From: Cytobacillus citreus
GTDB lineage: Bacteria; Bacillota; Bacilli; Bacillales; Cytobacillaceae
Reading direction: 5' to 3'
Assembly: GCF_018343665.1 (NCBI RefSeq)
Contig: NZ_JAGYPM010000004.1
Span: 726,381 to 790,380 of the forward strand
DNA length: 64,000 nucleotides
Part shown: one piece after another, positions 62,055 to 64,000 of the stretch
Layout of the letters: each line of letters starts with the position of its first letter
How positions within the stretch are numbered: position 1 is the stretch's first letter
Program-made: the position numbers and the translations under genes
Notes under the pieces: model-generated
The model's database searches: none
Told to the model about the DNA's origin: nothing
The model's input: only the letters and a program-made list of their open reading frames with translations

Positions 62055-62209
62055 CCTTGTCCCTCCTAAGGAATAACTATATCATAACGGTTGTTAGATG
62101 ATAAACAAAAATTAAAGTTAATAAAAGTTATCTTTTTCTCTCTACTTAAGGAGGATTATTTAAAAAAATTGTCGAACATATAGTTAATCAATAAAATGGA
62201 GGAATGATA

Positions 62210-63085
62210 ATGGAAGACATTCTCCGGCCTATTTACCAGGAACGGGCAAGTCAAGCGAACACCCTAGGGGTTATAATAATTAATAAGCAACAAAAAAACA
62301 TTCCAGCTACTGACACGTTTGATGCAGTCCTACTTATTCTCGTGAAGGAAGCTGAAACTCACGTATTTGTTAAGCATTATACTTATAACGATAAGAAATC
62401 TGCTTTATATATGGTTACAGACCAACAATTACATGAATGGCTTTTGCTAGGATCTAACAAGAAAATTTTTGATTGGTTATATAACGGAAAAATATTATTT
62501 GAACGAAATGAATATATTCACAATCTAAAAACAGAATTAAGGGAGTTCCCGTTTAATGGGCGGAAGCTGAAAATGGGAATAGAATTTGCAAAATTAATTC
62601 GCCGCTATATGGACGGAAGAGCATTTTTTGAAAACGGACATTATTTAGATACATATAATCATGTTGTTCACTCCCTTCACCATCTTGCAAGACTTGCCAT
62701 TATTGAGCACGGTTTTCATCCGGAGGTTACCGTTTGGCAGCAGGTTAAGCAGATTGAACCAGAAATATTAAAGTTATATGAAGAACTGGTGTATAGTCAT
62801 GAGCCATTAGAGAAAAGATTAGAACTGCTCTTCCTAGCAAGTGAATTTTTAATTCATTCTAAAACGAAGAGTGGAATCAGTCACTTTGTTGATGTGCTAT
62901 CAGAAAAAGAATTTTGGTCTATTAGTGAGCTGATGAAACACGAGGAATTGATATTCTATTCTGTTGATCTGGGCATGCTTCTTGAATATTTAATTGATAA
63001 GCATGTTGTCGAAATAGTTAATATTGAAACTAAAGGTCAAGATATTTTTCATCGTTACTATAAACTCGGAAAAAAATTATCGTAA
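62210..63085 (+). CDS. ygxA: nucleotidyltransferase-like protein YgxA
   Basis: 291 residues from ATG 62210 (GGAGGA six bases upstream; the ATG at 62204 overlaps that site). MEDILRPIYQERASQANTLG, then a DTFDAVLLILV strand that would carry the nucleotidyltransferase acidic residues, and a mainly helical C-terminal domain. Identified by its fixed place just upstream of an rRNA operon. Activity unproven. Confidence 0.82.
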   Translation: MEDILRPIYQERASQANTLGVIIINKQQKNIPATDTFDAVLLILVKEAETHVFVKHYTYNDKKSALYMVTDQQLHEWLLLGSNKKIFDWLYNGKILFERNEYIHNLKTELREFPFNGRKLKMGIEFAKLIRRYMDGRAFFENGHYLDTYNHVVHSLHHLARLAIIEHGFHPEVTVWQQVKQIEPEILKLYEELVYSHEPLEKRLELLFLASEFLIHSKTKSGISHFVDVLSEKEFWSISELMKHEELIFYSVDLGMLLEYLIDKHVVEIVNIETKGQDIFHRYYKLGKKLS

Positions 63086-63101
63086 AAAAACAAAAATGTT
63101 A

Positions 63102-63130
63102 TTGACCTTTTTATTATTACTTGTTATATT
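63102..63130 (+). promoter_or_regulatory. rRNA promoter P1
   Basis: TTGACC, 17-base spacer, TATATT, beginning 17 bases after the ygxA stop. AT-rich upstream sequence. Confidence 0.75.
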
Positions 63131-63133
63131 AAT

Positions 63134-63189
63134 ATCCGTCGCTGCGATTTGTAAGCATAAACAAAGAGCTGCTGACGGATGATTTTTTT
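63134..63189 (+). terminator. terminator-like structure between P1 and P2
   Basis: ATCCGTC (63134-63140) pairs with GACGGAT (63174-63180), followed by GATTTTTTT. It would stop readthrough from ygxA and part of the P1 transcripts. Confidence 0.5.
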
Positions 63190-63198
63190 AAAATAGTG

Positions 63199-63227
63199 TT
63201 GACAGTAACAACGACACATGTTATATT
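63199..63227 (+). promoter_or_regulatory. rRNA promoter P2
   Basis: Consensus TTGACA, 17-base spacer, TATATT; the main promoter by sequence. About 290 bases upstream of the 16S 5' end. Confidence 0.85.
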
Positions 63228-63262
63228 AGAAAAGTCGCTTCTGAGCGATAAACGGAAAATAT

Positions 63263-63278
63263 TGTTCTTTGAAAACTG
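63263..63278 (+). promoter_or_regulatory. rRNA antitermination boxA region
   Basis: TGTTCTTTGAAAACTG, the boxA-type element found in Bacillus rRNA leaders, about 30 bases downstream of P2. Confidence 0.75.
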
Positions 63279-63332
63279 AACGAACAAAAACGTCAACGTA
63301 AATTCTAAGACTTTTTTAAGACTATAAATGAT

Positions 63333-63516
63333 CGTCGATTAAGAACGCCACGTCCTGTGGCAACATCGACGTCAGCACATCCGTGTGCAAGTGAGCTATA
63401 TCAACTCTTTATCGCGTATTAACGAGCAGTAATATCCTTTCGGATAACTGCCCGTAAATACCCGATCGATTCGACTAACCATTTCGGGGGAAGACATCCC
63501 GTAATGGAAGTCTCAT
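63333..63516 (+). repeat. 16S leader related to the dispersed repeats, copy C
   Basis: Hairpin GTCGAT...ATCGAC around GCCACgtcctGTGGC, then GCACATCCGTGTGC, then TCGCGTATTAACGAGCAGTAAT pairing with AACTGCCCGT, CAACTAACCATT-type GACTAACCATTTCGGG pairing with CCCGTAATGG, and GAAGTCTCATCTTATTG running into the mature 16S. The order and linkers match copies A and B. Confidence 0.8.

Positions 63517-64000
<484 letters not shown>

Overview
The window is chromosomal DNA from a low-GC, endospore-forming member of the Bacillaceae (Bacillus in the broad sense). Reasons: strong AGGAGG-type ribosome binding sites, many TTG and GTG starts, small acid-soluble spore proteins (SspK, gamma-type SspE), and a right-hand half that follows the Bacillus subtilis order yfhD-yfhE-yfhF-recX-yfhH-sspK-yfhP-mutY-fabL-sspE-ygaB-ygaC-ygaD-ygaE-gsaB-bcp(ygaF)-perR-ygzB-ygxA-rrn. 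The last 484 bases are the 5' part of a 16S rRNA gene. It is not B. subtilis itself: the left half is organised differently.

Positions 1-22,448 are dominated by cell-wall sugar recycling. After the 3' part of nagA, an MsmX-type ATPase, an orphan histidine kinase and a PucR-type regulator comes a block of 16 genes in two probable transcription units. Unit A (5,169-16,122): tandem-GNAT acetyltransferase, murQ, AmiE-like serine hydrolase, nagZ, ABC sugar importer (lipoprotein, two permeases, ATPase), YesL-like membrane protein, MupG-type 6-phosphomuramidase. Unit B (16,260-22,448): MurK-type kinase, PIG-L-type protein, NamZ-type exo-muramidase, second tandem-GNAT, murR, anmK. In B. subtilis MurNAc is imported and phosphorylated by the PTS permease MurP while NagZ, AmiE and NamZ are secreted. 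Here no PTS gene is present, an ABC importer and a kinase take that place, and the three hydrolases lack signal peptides. I infer import of larger muropeptides and digestion inside the cell: NagZ, NamZ, MupG and the amidase free MurNAc and GlcNAc, MurK and AnmK phosphorylate, MurQ makes GlcNAc-6-P, and NagA makes GlcN-6-P. A shared TGAAATAAAATTTTA motif precedes both units, and a near-consensus CcpA cre site precedes unit A.

Positions 22,500-36,800 hold mixed genes: a TIMP-like surface protein, coproporphyrinogen oxidase, a 52-bp tandem repeat, an AraC regulator, BrnQ, an MFS exporter, an OatA-type peptidoglycan O-acetyltransferase, two unknown membrane proteins and meso-diaminopimelate dehydrogenase. 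Positions 36,835-39,284 are a decayed island bounded by about 74-bp direct repeats, each carrying the same terminator; it holds an ion channel, mobilisation-gene debris, a GC-rich patch and an IS3-family transposase fragment. A lipoprotein and a heterodimeric ABC exporter follow. From 44,886 on is the conserved Bacillus core.

The non-coding DNA contains a family of about 220-280 bp structured repeats (33,893, 50,303, with remnants at 2,314 and 53,131) that closely resemble the leader directly upstream of the 16S rRNA gene, up to the mature 16S 5' end.
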